From Coriobacteriia bacterium (GTDB lineage: Bacteria > Actinomycetota > Coriobacteriia > WRKU01 > WQUG01), in assembly GCA_009778715.1 (NCBI GenBank), contig WRFR01000002.1, positions 1 to 45,597 of the forward strand: 45,597 nucleotides of DNA, read 5' to 3'. A model generated the notes under the pieces. That model saw only the letters and a program-made list of their open reading frames with translations, did not search any database and was not told the DNA's origin. Shown here in pieces: positions 9,027 through 18,141 of the stretch. The first letter of the stretch is position 1. The number at the start of each line of letters is the position of its first letter. The position numbers and the translations under genes are program-made.

Positions 9027-9527
9027 CTAGCGGTAGTTGACAAACTGCAGCGGGATGCCGTAATCCTGCTCTTTGAGCCAGGTGATCACCGCCTGCAACT
9101 CGTCGCGGCTCGGTGAAAACACGCGGATCTTCTCACCCTCGATCTGGGTCTTGACCTTGCCAAACTTCTGGGCCTTGATGTCCTTGTTCATCTTTTTGAT
9201 GAGGTCCTCGTCGATCCCGCTCACCAGTGCCCCGATGAAACGTACCGCTCCCCCGCTGGCAGAGATCGGCGCTGACCACTGTACCGCCTTCAAATCGACC
9301 TGGCGACGGACCAGCTTGCTCCCAAGCACATCTTTGACCTGCGTCGCAACGAAATCGCTGGGAGCCAGGAGTATGAACTCATGCTTCTGCTTGTCATAGT
9401 CGAGCTGGGCGCCGCTGTCCTTCAGGTCGTAGCGCTGCTTGAGCTCTTTGAGAGCCTGTTGCCATGCGTTATCGACTTCCTGGAAATCGACTTCCGAGAC
9501 TACGTCGAAACTTGCATCTTTAGCCAT
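9027..9527 (-). CDS. YajQ family nucleotide-binding protein (UPF0234)
   Basis: 166-residue YajQ family protein with two RNP-like domains. Landmarks: SFDVVSEVDFQEVDNAWQQA, KQRYDLKDSGAQLDYD, the central DLKAVQW, IKKMNKDIKAQKFGKVKTQI and RVFSPSRDELQAVI. Family members bind nucleic acids or nucleotides; one Xanthomonas homologue binds cyclic di-GMP, which cannot be assumed here. A strong ribosome site (AAGGAGG) precedes ATG 9527. It lies between the rodZ-like gene and rimO. Confidence 0.93.
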   Translation of the reverse strand: MAKDASFDVVSEVDFQEVDNAWQQALKELKQRYDLKDSGAQLDYDKQKHEFILLAPSDFVATQVKDVLGSKLVRRQVDLKAVQWSAPISASGGAVRFIGALVSGIDEDLIKKMNKDIKAQKFGKVKTQIEGEKIRVFSPSRDELQAVITWLKEQDYGIPLQFVNYR

Positions 9528-9561
9528 GTTCAGCCTCCTTTGTATCGATCGTCGTACCAGC

Positions 9562-10344
9562 CTATTTGGCCGTTGCCCGTAGCGTCACAGTCGCAGGAGC
9601 CGTGCGCGGGATCGCGACCGCCTTGCCGCCCCGCGTCACCGTGAGCGCAGCAGGGTTCGCGATAGTCAGCACCGCAGTCTGCTGTGCCATGAAGGTCTCT
9701 TTCATGCCTGAGGTGAAGGAACCGCTGTAGGCCTGCACCCCATCACAGATAACCGTCAAGTCACTTGCCGTCCCATCCTTAGCCTGGATCGTGAAGCTGA
9801 AAGGTTGCGTCGTGAGGTGTTGGGCCGAGTCGCTCGCTGCGGCTCCCGTACCTCCGCTTTTTGGTGACGCAGTGGTGTCTCCCGAGCTGGCAGGAGCCGT
9901 CGTCTCTTGGGAAGGAGGCGGCGTTTGAAGGGGGTTGGATGTGTTGTTATTGTTGCGTGCGGCTATGATGATGAACACCCCTACCACTATCAACAACAAT
10001 ATTATTCCTAAGATGATCGCAGTACGCCAGGGGATGTCATGTTGATCATGAGCCTCAGCTACTGCTGTGTTGTTGATTGCGAGGTCATCGATCGTGTTCT
10101 GGCGCTTATTGCCAGTGTCGATCTCATACTGATGCAAGAACGGCCCTGCTTCCAGACGCAGAAAGCGGCAGTAGCTCAGAATATAACCACGTACATACCC
10201 GGGAGCCGGAAGGTGTTCGTAGTCATCGTCTTCAAGCGCCTGAATCGAACTCTGCATGATACGTGTGCCAACGGCGATGTCAAGCGTCGTCAGGCCGCGT
10301 GTCTTGCGCTCCGCGCGCAACATCTCCCCCGCAGTGACCGGCAT
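9562..10344 (-). CDS. RodZ-like helix-turn-helix membrane protein
   Basis: 260 residues arranged as RodZ: an N-terminal HTH_25 domain (GEMLRAERKTRGLTTLDIAV ... ALEDDDYEHLPAPGYVRGYI), one transmembrane helix near 105-125 (AIILGIILLLIVVGVFIII), a low-complexity Pro/Ser/Thr/Gly linker, and a C-terminal DUF4115-like beta domain (FSFTIQAKDGTASDLTVICD). RodZ links MreB to the cell-wall machinery in rods; in bacteria without MreB such proteins may do other envelope jobs. Its ATG overlaps the ftsK stop by one base (TGATG), so the two are probably coupled. Confidence 0.85.
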   Translation of the reverse strand: MPVTAGEMLRAERKTRGLTTLDIAVGTRIMQSSIQALEDDDYEHLPAPGYVRGYILSYCRFLRLEAGPFLHQYEIDTGNKRQNTIDDLAINNTAVAEAHDQHDIPWRTAIILGIILLLIVVGVFIIIAARNNNNTSNPLQTPPPSQETTAPASSGDTTASPKSGGTGAAASDSAQHLTTQPFSFTIQAKDGTASDLTVICDGVQAYSGSFTSGMKETFMAQQTAVLTIANPAALTVTRGGKAVAIPRTAPATVTLRATAK

Positions 10345-12758
10345 CAGTCCTCCCCTTCGTTAAATCCCGGGGACGCCTGGCCGTCGCCGGCACTCTCAAT
10401 GCCTGAGGACATGCCCAGCATCTGGTCAAGTTCCTGGGGCGTGATCAATACCTCGCGCGGCTTGGAGCCATCCGCCGGGCCGACGATGCCATGCTGCTCG
10501 AGCATATCCGTGATACGACCCGCACGGGAATAGCCTACGCGAAAACGCCGTTGGATCGAGCTGGTCGAGGCAATGCCTGCCGCTACGACCATCTGCGCAG
10601 CCTCCCAGAGTAACGGATCCTCGTCCTCCAAGCTCTCATCTGCGCCGCCGCCCGCAGCGCCGGGCGCGACCCTCAGGATCTCCTCATGATAGTCAGGCTC
10701 TGCCTGGTGTTTAAGCCGATCGGTGACCGCAGACACCTCTTCCTCGCTGACAAAGCAACCCTGGATGCGTTTGGGTTTGGGCCACTCGGGTATCAGAAAA
10801 AGCATATCGCCCAGGCCGGTCAGGGCTTCTGCGCCGGATTGTCCCAAAATGACGCGGGAGTCGATGGAAGAGGGCACGTTAAACGCGATGCGGTTCGTGA
10901 TATTGGCTTTGATGAGTGGCGTGACAATGTTGGCGTCAGGACGCTGCGTCGCCACGATCAGGTGAATGCCGCCAGCGCGCCCAAGCTGGGCCAGACGCAC
11001 GATCGACTGTTCGACCTCCTTGCCCGCGGCCATCATGAGGTCGGCCAACTCGTCGATAACGATGACGAGCAGGGGCATATCGACTGCCCAGTCAGGACGG
11101 TCCTGGGCTGCCTCTGACTTTTCCAGGAACCGATAGTATTCGTTGATGTTGCGCGCGCCTGCTTTCTGAAGAGTCTTCAGCCTGCGCTCCATTTCAGTAA
11201 CAGCCCAGGCCAGCGCGCTGGCCGCCTCTTTAGGGTCGGTCACGACCGGCACATACAGGTGCGGGATGCCATTATAAGCGGACAGCTCGACCCGTTTGGG
11301 ATCGACCAGCACCAAGCGCACCTCATCAGGTGTTGCGCGCATCAGGATGCTCATGAGCATGGAATTTATCGCGACCGACTTGCCCGAGCCCGTCGTCCCG
11401 CCTATCAGGACATGCGGCATCTTGGACAGGTCGCGCAGGATCGCCGTACCGCTGACATCTTTGCCGATCGCCAGCGTCAGGGGAGGCGCCTCCGCCGAAG
11501 TCTGCCCCAGCACGTCACCGAGCGTCACCGAACTGCGGCGCTCGTTGGGCACCTCAATGCCGATGAGGCTCTCGCCCGGGATCGGCGCCATGATGCGGAT
11601 CGTTGACGCCGCCAGCGCCAGCGCCAGGTCGTCAGTGAGCGCGGTGATGCGGTTCGTACGCACCCCTTTGGCGATGTCGACTTTGAAGAGCGTGACGGTC
11701 GGGCCGCAGATCCAATCGACTACTCGCGCAGGCACGCCGAAGGTCTGCAGCGTGTCAACGATGGTCGCTGCGGTCTGATCAAGCTCGATCTTCATGTCAC
11801 GGCTGGTCGCAGCGGTGCGCTTCTGACTGAGCTTAAGCAAGCTGAGCGGAGGCAGCTTGAAATCCTGTGCTGCTCCCGAGCGGGCGATCTGCACGGTTTT
11901 GGCTCCCGGTGCTGTGCCGGTTACTCCCTCTCCTCTGCCTTTATCGCTGCCTGCGCCACCCGGCCCTAACGCCACCGTCTTCTCAGTACCATGCCCCCCC
12001 AACTTGCGGGTCTTGGCGTCAGAAATAACTTCGTCGGCCGCATCAGATGTGAAATCCTGCGCAGGCAGGCTGCGCCGGCTTCGCTGGGCAGGCGTTGACA
12101 AGGTACGGTCATCACGCAGGTTCTCAGGATCTGCCAGGCCCTGGCCAAGCAGGCGACGCTCTTCGCGCCAGGCCGCGATCCGCTCGGTCAGCGCAGTCAG
12201 CGAAAGCCCGCAGATGATGAGCCCGATCAGGAAGATTGCGGCCAACAGGATGGCCGCAATGGCCACGCCCAGCAGGTCGACGAGCGCCCAGGTGATGCCC
12301 CCACCCACATAGCCGCCATAATGGCCCACATTATTGACCAGAAGATAGCCGCGCGCCGGTGTGAACAGCGCGATCAGTGAGATCGTCGCCAACAAAAGTA
12401 TCGCAAGACCAAGACCGACCCGCCCCTCCTCTATCTCTATGCGTGGGATGAAGAACGAGAGCCCCCATATGAGCAGGATGAGTGGAAAGACAAAACGTCC
12501 GATGCCAAAGGCATAACCCAATCCCGAGGCCAATGCAAGGGCCACCGGACCAGTATGGGAACTCAGTACAGCGACAAACAACGCCAGCCCTAAAGCCGCG
12601 ATCACCACACCGATGATGTCACGCGCATTGCGACTGTCGAGCCAGGGTGTCTTCTGCTTGCTGCTCTTGCGGCCACTGTTGCTCGACTGCGTAGGACGTT
12701 TCTGCGTCGTGCGTGACGAGGGTCGGGAATTCTTCTTGTTTCGGGAGGAAGCAGCCAT
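10344..12758 (-). CDS. ftsK: DNA translocase FtsK/SpoIIIE
   Basis: 804-residue septal DNA pump. An Arg/Lys/Ser-rich N-terminus leads into about four transmembrane segments (VIAALGLALFVAVLSS, FVFPLILLIWGLSFFI, LAILLLATISLIALF, LLAAIFLIGLIICGL), then a Gly/Thr linker and the motor: FK-L-P-PLSLL, Walker A GTTGSGKSVA near residue 455, LVLVDPKRVEL, and VIVIDELADLMM. The C-terminal gamma winged helix (TSSIQRRFRVGYSRAGRITD) reads the KOPS orienting sequences. ATG 12758 directly follows the uppP stop. Full length with no breaks. Confidence 0.96.
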   Translation of the reverse strand: MAASSRNKKNSRPSSRTTQKRPTQSSNSGRKSSKQKTPWLDSRNARDIIGVVIAALGLALFVAVLSSHTGPVALALASGLGYAFGIGRFVFPLILLIWGLSFFIPRIEIEEGRVGLGLAILLLATISLIALFTPARGYLLVNNVGHYGGYVGGGITWALVDLLGVAIAAILLAAIFLIGLIICGLSLTALTERIAAWREERRLLGQGLADPENLRDDRTLSTPAQRSRRSLPAQDFTSDAADEVISDAKTRKLGGHGTEKTVALGPGGAGSDKGRGEGVTGTAPGAKTVQIARSGAAQDFKLPPLSLLKLSQKRTAATSRDMKIELDQTAATIVDTLQTFGVPARVVDWICGPTVTLFKVDIAKGVRTNRITALTDDLALALAASTIRIMAPIPGESLIGIEVPNERRSSVTLGDVLGQTSAEAPPLTLAIGKDVSGTAILRDLSKMPHVLIGGTTGSGKSVAINSMLMSILMRATPDEVRLVLVDPKRVELSAYNGIPHLYVPVVTDPKEAASALAWAVTEMERRLKTLQKAGARNINEYYRFLEKSEAAQDRPDWAVDMPLLVIVIDELADLMMAAGKEVEQSIVRLAQLGRAGGIHLIVATQRPDANIVTPLIKANITNRIAFNVPSSIDSRVILGQSGAEALTGLGDMLFLIPEWPKPKRIQGCFVSEEEVSAVTDRLKHQAEPDYHEEILRVAPGAAGGGADESLEDEDPLLWEAAQMVVAAGIASTSSIQRRFRVGYSRAGRITDMLEQHGIVGPADGSKPREVLITPQELDQMLGMSSGIESAGDGQASPGFNEGED

Positions 12759-13571
12759 TTAGAACTTCATCACTCCAATGACTAAGCAAACGATCGCGAT
12801 GATCCCGGTATAGACCGCAAAGCCGTAGAGTTTCACGCGCTTGACCAGCGCCAGCAAAAACGCAATGCTCAGGTAGCCGATCACTCCGGCCAGTATAAAG
12901 CCAATGATCGTCGGCGCGTTCAGGCTGACCCCGCCCGTTTTAAACACATCGAGCGCGAAACTTGCGAGGATAGCGGGGATGCCCGCTAAAAACGCATAGC
13001 GCGTCGCCTGCTCCCGGTCCAGGCCGGACATAAGCCCAGCTGCGATCGTGGTGCCGCTGCGCGAGACACCCGGTGGTATTGCCAGGCCTTGCATGAAACC
13101 GATGAAAAGCGCACGTCCTGGCCCCATTCGGTCGAGATGCTTCTGCGTGACTCGCGCGCTGAGGATCTCTGAAAGAACCAGAAAGATCGTGGTCGCGATA
13201 AAGCCGATACCGACCGCTATCAGATTGCTGTCGAGCGCCGGCATGTACTTATTGAGTACGATGCCCATCGGGCCGGTTACGAGACTGGTCAAAATGATGA
13301 ACACGAAAATCCGTCGCTGTCCTGCCATATCATGGCGGTGGCTGGGCGCCCAACAGCGAATGAGATCGATGATATCGCGCCAGAAGTAAGCCAAAAGCGC
13401 AAGAAGCGTTGCGCCGTGCAACCAGATCATGAACGAGAGGCCAAAGTCTCCCCCCACTCCAAAGAAGTGGTTCACGATTGCTAAGTGGCCCGATGAAGAT
13501 ATCGGAAGATACTCCGTCAAGCCCTGAACAATCGCTGTTACGATCGCATAAAAAATGGTTACGTGATGCAC
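12759..13571 (-). CDS. uppP: Undecaprenyl-diphosphatase (UppP/BacA)
   Basis: 270-residue membrane enzyme that recycles the lipid carrier of cell-wall synthesis; overproduction gives bacitracin resistance. Signature motifs QGLTEYLPISSSGHL and GVSRSGTTI are intact, with about eight hydrophobic segments. There is no in-frame ATG; GTG 13571 has AAGGG about nine bases upstream, while TTG 13577 is closer to it, so I prefer the GTG. The stop abuts the ftsK ATG. Confidence 0.93.
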   Translation of the reverse strand: MHHVTIFYAIVTAIVQGLTEYLPISSSGHLAIVNHFFGVGGDFGLSFMIWLHGATLLALLAYFWRDIIDLIRCWAPSHRHDMAGQRRIFVFIILTSLVTGPMGIVLNKYMPALDSNLIAVGIGFIATTIFLVLSEILSARVTQKHLDRMGPGRALFIGFMQGLAIPPGVSRSGTTIAAGLMSGLDREQATRYAFLAGIPAILASFALDVFKTGGVSLNAPTIIGFILAGVIGYLSIAFLLALVKRVKLYGFAVYTGIIAIVCLVIGVMKF

Positions 13572-13620
13572 TCTCAAAAACCCTTCGTTTGTCCGTTTGC
13601 CTTACCGGTGCGACCCGGCC

Positions 13621-15291
13621 TTATACTTCGATCATGACCGGGATCACCATCGGGCGGCGTTTCGTCGTTTCCCATACCAGTTGCGACGCACTGTCGCGGA
13701 TACTTTTGCGCAGGTTGCCGAGCGATGCATGCTCGCGCGTGGCGCGTCCCACGGTCTTCTTTGCGCGATCCAGGAGTTCTTTTTCCAGGTCGCGCCCCTC
13801 GGGGAACACCACACCGCGCGCGACGATCTCAGACTGGCCGACAACGCTTCCCTGCCGGCGGTTGACGGTCAGCACCAGCGTGATGATGCCGTCCTGGGAC
13901 AGGTGTTGCCGGTCACGGATCACCACCTGGTCACTGTCGCCAACATTGAGCCCGTCGACGTAGATGACGCCGTTGGTCACCTGCTCGGGCGCGATACGCG
14001 CGCCTTCCTCAGTAAACTCAAGCACGTCCCCGTTATCGAGTACGAAGATATAGTTCTCAGGAATACCCACCGCCAGCGCAAGTTCCTTATGCGCGACCAA
14101 GTGGCGCGTCTCTCCGTGGACCGGGACGAAGTACTCCGGCTTGATGAGGTTGAGCATGAGTTTCAATTCTTCTGCTGAGGCATGTCCCGAGACATGAACT
14201 TCCGCGCGGTTCTTGTCATAAACGTCGGCGCCGATCTTCATCAAGCGATTGATGACCGTCCCCACAGCCTTCTCGTTGCCCGGGACCGGTGATGCAGAAA
14301 GGATAATGGTATCGTCCGCATCGATCGATATCGTTCGATGCTCGCCCATCGCCATGCGCGCCAGCGCAGAGAGCGGCTCTCCCTGACTGCCAGTGCACAT
14401 GACCACAACGTCTTTCGGACTTAGGTTCTTCATCTCGTAAGCGTCGACCAGATCCTCTTCCTTGATGCTGAGATACCCCAGATCACGCGCGATCTTGACA
14501 TTCTGCAACATCGAACGTCCGGTAATCACGACTTTGCGATGCGCGGCGACGGCGGCGTCGGCCACCTGCTGCAGGCGATGAATGTGGCTCGCAAACGACG
14601 CGACGATCACCGAGCCTTTTGCCTGCGCAATGATGCGGCTCAACGCTTTGCCTACCACCGCTTCGCTGCGTGTAATGTCAGCGTACTCGGCATTGGTGGA
14701 GTCACTCATCAGCAACATGACCCCCTGGCGCCCCAGTTTAGCCAAGGCAGCGTAGTCGGTCAGGCGCCCGTCGATAGGAGTCTGGTCGAACTTGAAGTCT
14801 CCGGTATGAAGCACGTTGCCCACCGGTGTTCGCACGCAAACGGCGATAGCATCAGGGATCGAGTGGTTGACCGCGATGAAATCGAGCCCGAAGACTCCCC
14901 GGCTCATGTGCATACCGTCCTTGACCTCATGGTATCTAACCTTCTTGATACCATGTTCGTCAAGCTTTCCTTTGATAAGGCCCAGCGTCAGCTTCGTTGC
15001 GATGATTGGCACCGATCGATCGAGCTCTTTCAGCAAATAGGGCAAGGCGCCCGTATGGTCTTCATGGCCATGAGTCACGACGATCCCGCGCAGTTTGTCC
15101 GCATTGTCGATCAAATAGGAATAGTCCGGCAGGATCAGGTCAATGCCGGGATGATCGTCATCAGGAAACATCAGCCCCGCATCGATCACGATCATATCGT
15201 TGCCATACTCGAGTACCGTCATGTTCTTGCCGATACCATCGAGTCCTCCCAGCGGGATGACCCGAAGCGCTTTTTTGTTGTCTTGCGTCAT
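13621..15291 (-). CDS. rnj: Ribonuclease J
   Basis: 556-residue RNase J, a 5'-3' exo- and endoribonuclease of mRNA decay. The metallo-beta-lactamase site THGHEDHTG (residues 73-81) is intact, preceded by IVIDAGLMFPDDDHPGIDLI. Then VGNVLHTGDFKFDQTP, the beta-CASP region (SDSTNAEYADITRSE, CTGSQGEPLSALARM), and SGHASAEELKLMLNLIKPEYFVPVHGE. A C-terminal domain ends at VIPVMIEV. The ATG is four bases past the dapA stop, an association seen in many Gram-positive bacteria. Confidence 0.95.
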   Translation of the reverse strand: MTQDNKKALRVIPLGGLDGIGKNMTVLEYGNDMIVIDAGLMFPDDDHPGIDLILPDYSYLIDNADKLRGIVVTHGHEDHTGALPYLLKELDRSVPIIATKLTLGLIKGKLDEHGIKKVRYHEVKDGMHMSRGVFGLDFIAVNHSIPDAIAVCVRTPVGNVLHTGDFKFDQTPIDGRLTDYAALAKLGRQGVMLLMSDSTNAEYADITRSEAVVGKALSRIIAQAKGSVIVASFASHIHRLQQVADAAVAAHRKVVITGRSMLQNVKIARDLGYLSIKEEDLVDAYEMKNLSPKDVVVMCTGSQGEPLSALARMAMGEHRTISIDADDTIILSASPVPGNEKAVGTVINRLMKIGADVYDKNRAEVHVSGHASAEELKLMLNLIKPEYFVPVHGETRHLVAHKELALAVGIPENYIFVLDNGDVLEFTEEGARIAPEQVTNGVIYVDGLNVGDSDQVVIRDRQHLSQDGIITLVLTVNRRQGSVVGQSEIVARGVVFPEGRDLEKELLDRAKKTVGRATREHASLGNLRKSIRDSASQLVWETTKRRPMVIPVMIEV

Positions 15292-15295
15292 AACG

Positions 15296-16213
15296 TCAGC
15301 AGTAGTCCCTTTCCTTCAGCTTTGAATTCACGGAGTCCCGCACCTCACGCAGAGCATTGATCTGCTCGGCAGTAGCCTCTATAAGCGGCAGGCGCAGTCC
15401 TCCGACGTCGAATCCCTCCATCCGCAAAGCAGCTTTGACCATAATGGGATTAGAGGTCATGAACAGCGCTTTGTGCAACGGCGTCAGTATCGCGTTTATC
15501 TCCTCGGCCGTATGCAGGTCGCCCGCGACATAGGCGTCGATCATTCTCATTAAGGGAGCGGCAGCAACATGGGCCGTCACCGAGATGACCCCGCTGCCCC
15601 CATGTTTCATCATCTCAAGCGTCAGGTCATCGTCGCCGGACAGGACTTCAAAGCCCTTCGGTGTCTGCGCCAGGATGGCGTCGACCTGGGTAAGGTCACT
15701 GTTAGCCTGTTTGACCGCTACGATATTGGGGGCGTCGGTCGCCAGGCGTACGATCGTATCAGGCTCAATGTTAATGACACAGCGCCCGGGGATGTTGTAT
15801 AGAACGACCGGGATGTCTGGAACCGCCTCGGCTACCGCCCGGAAGTGGCGATAGAGGCCCTCCTGAGGTGGCTTGTTGTAATAGGGCGTGACCACCAGTA
15901 AGCCTTCAAATCCGAGTTGAGCGACCTTTTGTGCAAAGGCGACGCTATCCTCGGTACAGTTGTCGCCGACATTGGCGACCAGCGGCACCTGGCCCCCTAC
16001 CGCGTCGCGGATCGCGGCAAAAAGTTCCATGCGCTCTGGACGCGATATCGTGGGTGATTCCCCGGTCGTGCCATTGATGATCAGGCCCTCGCTTCCCTGC
16101 TCAACCAGGCGGCGCGCAAGCTGGCCCGCGCGCGGCAGATCGAGACGGAGATCAGGGGTGAAAGGCGTCACCATAGCAGTGAGCAAACGACCGAAACGTG
16201 GATGCTGTGACAT
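15296..16213 (-). CDS. dapA: 4-hydroxy-tetrahydrodipicolinate synthase
   Basis: 305-residue DapA, condensing pyruvate with aspartate semialdehyde on the lysine/diaminopimelate path. Typical motifs: RLLTAMVTPF, GTTGESPTIS, VTPYYNKPPQEGLYRHF with the catalytic Tyr, LYNIPGRCVINI, and the Schiff-base Lys in IVAVKQANSDL. Strong ribosome site AAAGGAG before ATG 16213. It lies with lysC and dapB, separated from lysC by a reductase-like gene. Confidence 0.96.
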   Translation of the reverse strand: MSQHPRFGRLLTAMVTPFTPDLRLDLPRAGQLARRLVEQGSEGLIINGTTGESPTISRPERMELFAAIRDAVGGQVPLVANVGDNCTEDSVAFAQKVAQLGFEGLLVVTPYYNKPPQEGLYRHFRAVAEAVPDIPVVLYNIPGRCVINIEPDTIVRLATDAPNIVAVKQANSDLTQVDAILAQTPKGFEVLSGDDDLTLEMMKHGGSGVISVTAHVAAAPLMRMIDAYVAGDLHTAEEINAILTPLHKALFMTSNPIMVKAALRMEGFDVGGLRLPLIEATAEQINALREVRDSVNSKLKERDYC

Positions 16214-16262
16214 GCGTGCTCCTTTGTGACGATATACTAGATACTATTTTCTCATAGACCTG

Positions 16263-16820
16263 TCAGATATCAGAGCGCCAGGACTTAACCGTTCGGTATC
16301 GGAGTTTTACGAAGCCACCGGGCTTTTTCATGCATTCCTGCAGCTCAAGTCCCTGTTTACGAAGCTCTGGCCCCCTCGCCAACGGGAGCCCTGCCCCGAG
16401 CAGGATCGGCTGAACGAAGAGCTGGAGCTCGTCGACCAGGCCTGCCGCAAGCAAGGTCGAAGCCAGCTGCGCCCCTCCGCCCAGCCACAGGGGGCCTGCA
16501 TCGGCGTCCTGGAGCTTCAGGCGGGCAACGAAGACCTCAGGGGCGGTGTCGCTGATGATCTCGACGTTTTCGGCAGCGCGCTTCAGATTCGTGTTGCTGC
16601 TGAACACAGAGACCGATTTGTCTGCGTAGGGGAAGAAATCGCCCGTATCGAGCATCTGCTCATAGGTTTTACGGCCCAACAACAGGCCGCTAACGCCGCG
16701 ATAGAACTCCGCAAAGCCGTAGTCCTCATTTGCCGCGCCATGCATCCATGCGGTCGATCCCTGTGCGTCTGCCAGGTAGCCATCCAGGCTCATCGTAGCG
16801 TAATAGATCACCTCACGCAT
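16263..16820 (-). CDS. RibD C-terminal / dihydrofolate-reductase-like protein
   Basis: 185-residue protein of the RibD_C/DHFR superfamily: VIYYATMSLDGYLADAQGS, GLLLGRKTYEQML, PLWLGGGAQLASTLLAAGLVDELQLFVQPILLG in consecutive blocks, and ARGPELRKQGLEL. Members are NADPH-dependent reductases; the substrate here is unknown. I chose ATG 16820 (MREVIYY) with GGAAGGAG upstream; the longer open frame runs into the lysC-associated palindrome and is not needed. The gene overlaps the lysC 3' end by eight bases. Nothing in the sequence ties it to lysine synthesis beyond position. Confidence 0.85.
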   Translation of the reverse strand: MREVIYYATMSLDGYLADAQGSTAWMHGAANEDYGFAEFYRGVSGLLLGRKTYEQMLDTGDFFPYADKSVSVFSSNTNLKRAAENVEIISDTAPEVFVARLKLQDADAGPLWLGGGAQLASTLLAAGLVDELQLFVQPILLGAGLPLARGPELRKQGLELQECMKKPGGFVKLRYRTVKSWRSDI

Positions 16821-18132
16821 GGACGCTCTCCTTCCCGGATGATGACAAAGGGTCAGGTACTTTGTCACCTGATGACAAAGTACCTGACCCTTTGTCATCA
16901 TCTCCCAGGACAAACGCGGCATGAAGCGCGCGCACTGCCCTGGCCTCATGCACATCCGATATCAGGACTGAGATCGTGTTGTGTGAATCGGCCACTTGAA
17001 AGATGTCGATCCCTGCATCCTCCAGAGCTGTGGCGACCCTGGCCATGACGCCGGGAACGCCATGCATGCCCGCGCCGATCACCGTGGCCATAGCAAGCGC
17101 ATCCTGGCGCTCAAAAGCCAGGCCCAGGCTGGTGAGAACTTCCTGGACTGCCACGCTGTCGGTATGTTTTACCGTAAAATAAAGCTTCTCGCCCGCTGGT
17201 GTGAACATATCGAGCGATACATCCGCGTCGGCAAGGCGGCGGTAGATGCCTGCCTGCGTATGCAGGTGGCGGTCGGCGCCCTCGCAGTCCCCCAGCTTGA
17301 CCGTAAAACGGGCGACGTCGCTGGTGCTGGCAACCGCCGTGGCCAGCGCGCCGGGACGGTAAGCCGCAATATCGGCTACGCGTGTGCCGGGATGCTCGCT
17401 GTAGGTGTTCTTAACAAGCAAGGTCACGCCACTGGCCAGTGCGAGTTCAGCTGCAGGCGTATGAACGACCTTCGAGCCACGCTGCGCCATTTGGAAGAGC
17501 TCGTCAGCGCGGATCGTGTCGATCACGGCAGCGGCCGGGACCTGACGGGGATCAGCCGTCATCACGCCATCGACGTCGGTATAGATCACCACGGCCTCTG
17601 CACCCAGCGCCACGCCCAGCGCCGATGCTGTTGTGTCGCTGCCACCGCGCCCCAGCGTGGTCAGGCGCCCCGAGGGCGCTATGCCCTGGAAGCCACAGAC
17701 CACAGGCACACAGCCGTGGGCACAACGCGCCTCCAAGGGCGCCGTTATAATCGATTGGATGGTTGCGGCGCCAAATGTCTCATCGGTCAGTATGCCAGCT
17801 GCCGCGCCCGTCAGGGCCTCGGCATCGATACAGTAGCCGCGCAGCTGGGAGGCGACGACCAGCGCCGAGATGACCTCGCCACAGCTGGCGAGCAGGTCGA
17901 GCTGATCGGTGCTCAGCGTGTCCGGGGTAGCCAGTTCAAGCAGGGTATCGGTCGCATAGGGGTCACCGCGCCGCCCCATGGCCGAGACCACGACCACGGG
18001 CGCTTTGCCCGCCGCGCGCTGATCCCGCACGCGCTCACATATCGCCTGGCGACCGGCCTCAGTCGCCACCGACGTCCCCCCGAACTTCAGGATGACGATC
18101 GGCTTTGTTTCTGATTGCGCCATGCTTGCCAC
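16813..18132 (-). CDS. lysC: Aspartate kinase with repeat-encoded C-terminal tail
   Basis: 439-residue aspartokinase, first step of the aspartate family. Kinase motifs: IVILKFGGTSVATEAGR, GRGGSDTTASALGVALGAEAV in two blocks, IYTDVDGVMTADPR. Two ACT-type segments follow (RFTVKLGDCEGADRHL; MATVIGAGMHGVPGVMARV), so end-product feedback is likely. Start: GTG 18132 with GAGG upstream, or ATG 18123 with GGTGG; unresolved. Unusually, the last 30 or so residues beyond the ACT domain are encoded by a perfect palindrome (see repeat at 16838) giving DKGSGTLSSGDKVPDPLS; the true family C-terminus should end just before it. Confidence 0.94.
   Translation of the reverse strand: MASMAQSETKPIVILKFGGTSVATEAGRQAICERVRDQRAAGKAPVVVVSAMGRRGDPYATDTLLELATPDTLSTDQLDLLASCGEVISALVVASQLRGYCIDAEALTGAAAGILTDETFGAATIQSIITAPLEARCAHGCVPVVCGFQGIAPSGRLTTLGRGGSDTTASALGVALGAEAVVIYTDVDGVMTADPRQVPAAAVIDTIRADELFQMAQRGSKVVHTPAAELALASGVTLLVKNTYSEHPGTRVADIAAYRPGALATAVASTSDVARFTVKLGDCEGADRHLHTQAGIYRRLADADVSLDMFTPAGEKLYFTVKHTDSVAVQEVLTSLGLAFERQDALAMATVIGAGMHGVPGVMARVATALEDAGIDIFQVADSHNTISVLISDVHEARAVRALHAAFVLGDDDKGSGTLSSGDKVPDPLSSSGKESVHA
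16838..16902. repeat. Palindromic element, subtype 1 (double arm), inside lysC 3' end
   Basis: Perfect 30-base inverted repeat, arms 16838-16867 and 16873-16902 with a 5-base centre. Each arm is itself a hairpin: TGACAAAG, a 9-base GGTCAGGTA core, CTTTGTCA. It is translated in the lysC frame as DK...LSSGDK...LS. The 25-base arm is identical to the copy at 43153-43177 over 26 kb away, so this is a dispersed repeat and not chance. Confidence 0.92.
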
Positions 18133-18141
18133 CAGCGCCTC

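Noticed and set aside
16838-16902. Rho-independent terminator after lysC
   Set aside because: The palindrome has no U-run, lies before the lysC stop, and the next gene overlaps lysC. The sequence recurs elsewhere, so it is a repeat.
16996-18114. 372-codon open frame on the plus strand
   Set aside because: It lies wholly antisense to lysC, has no recognisable domain and follows from G+C-rich codon use in the real gene.
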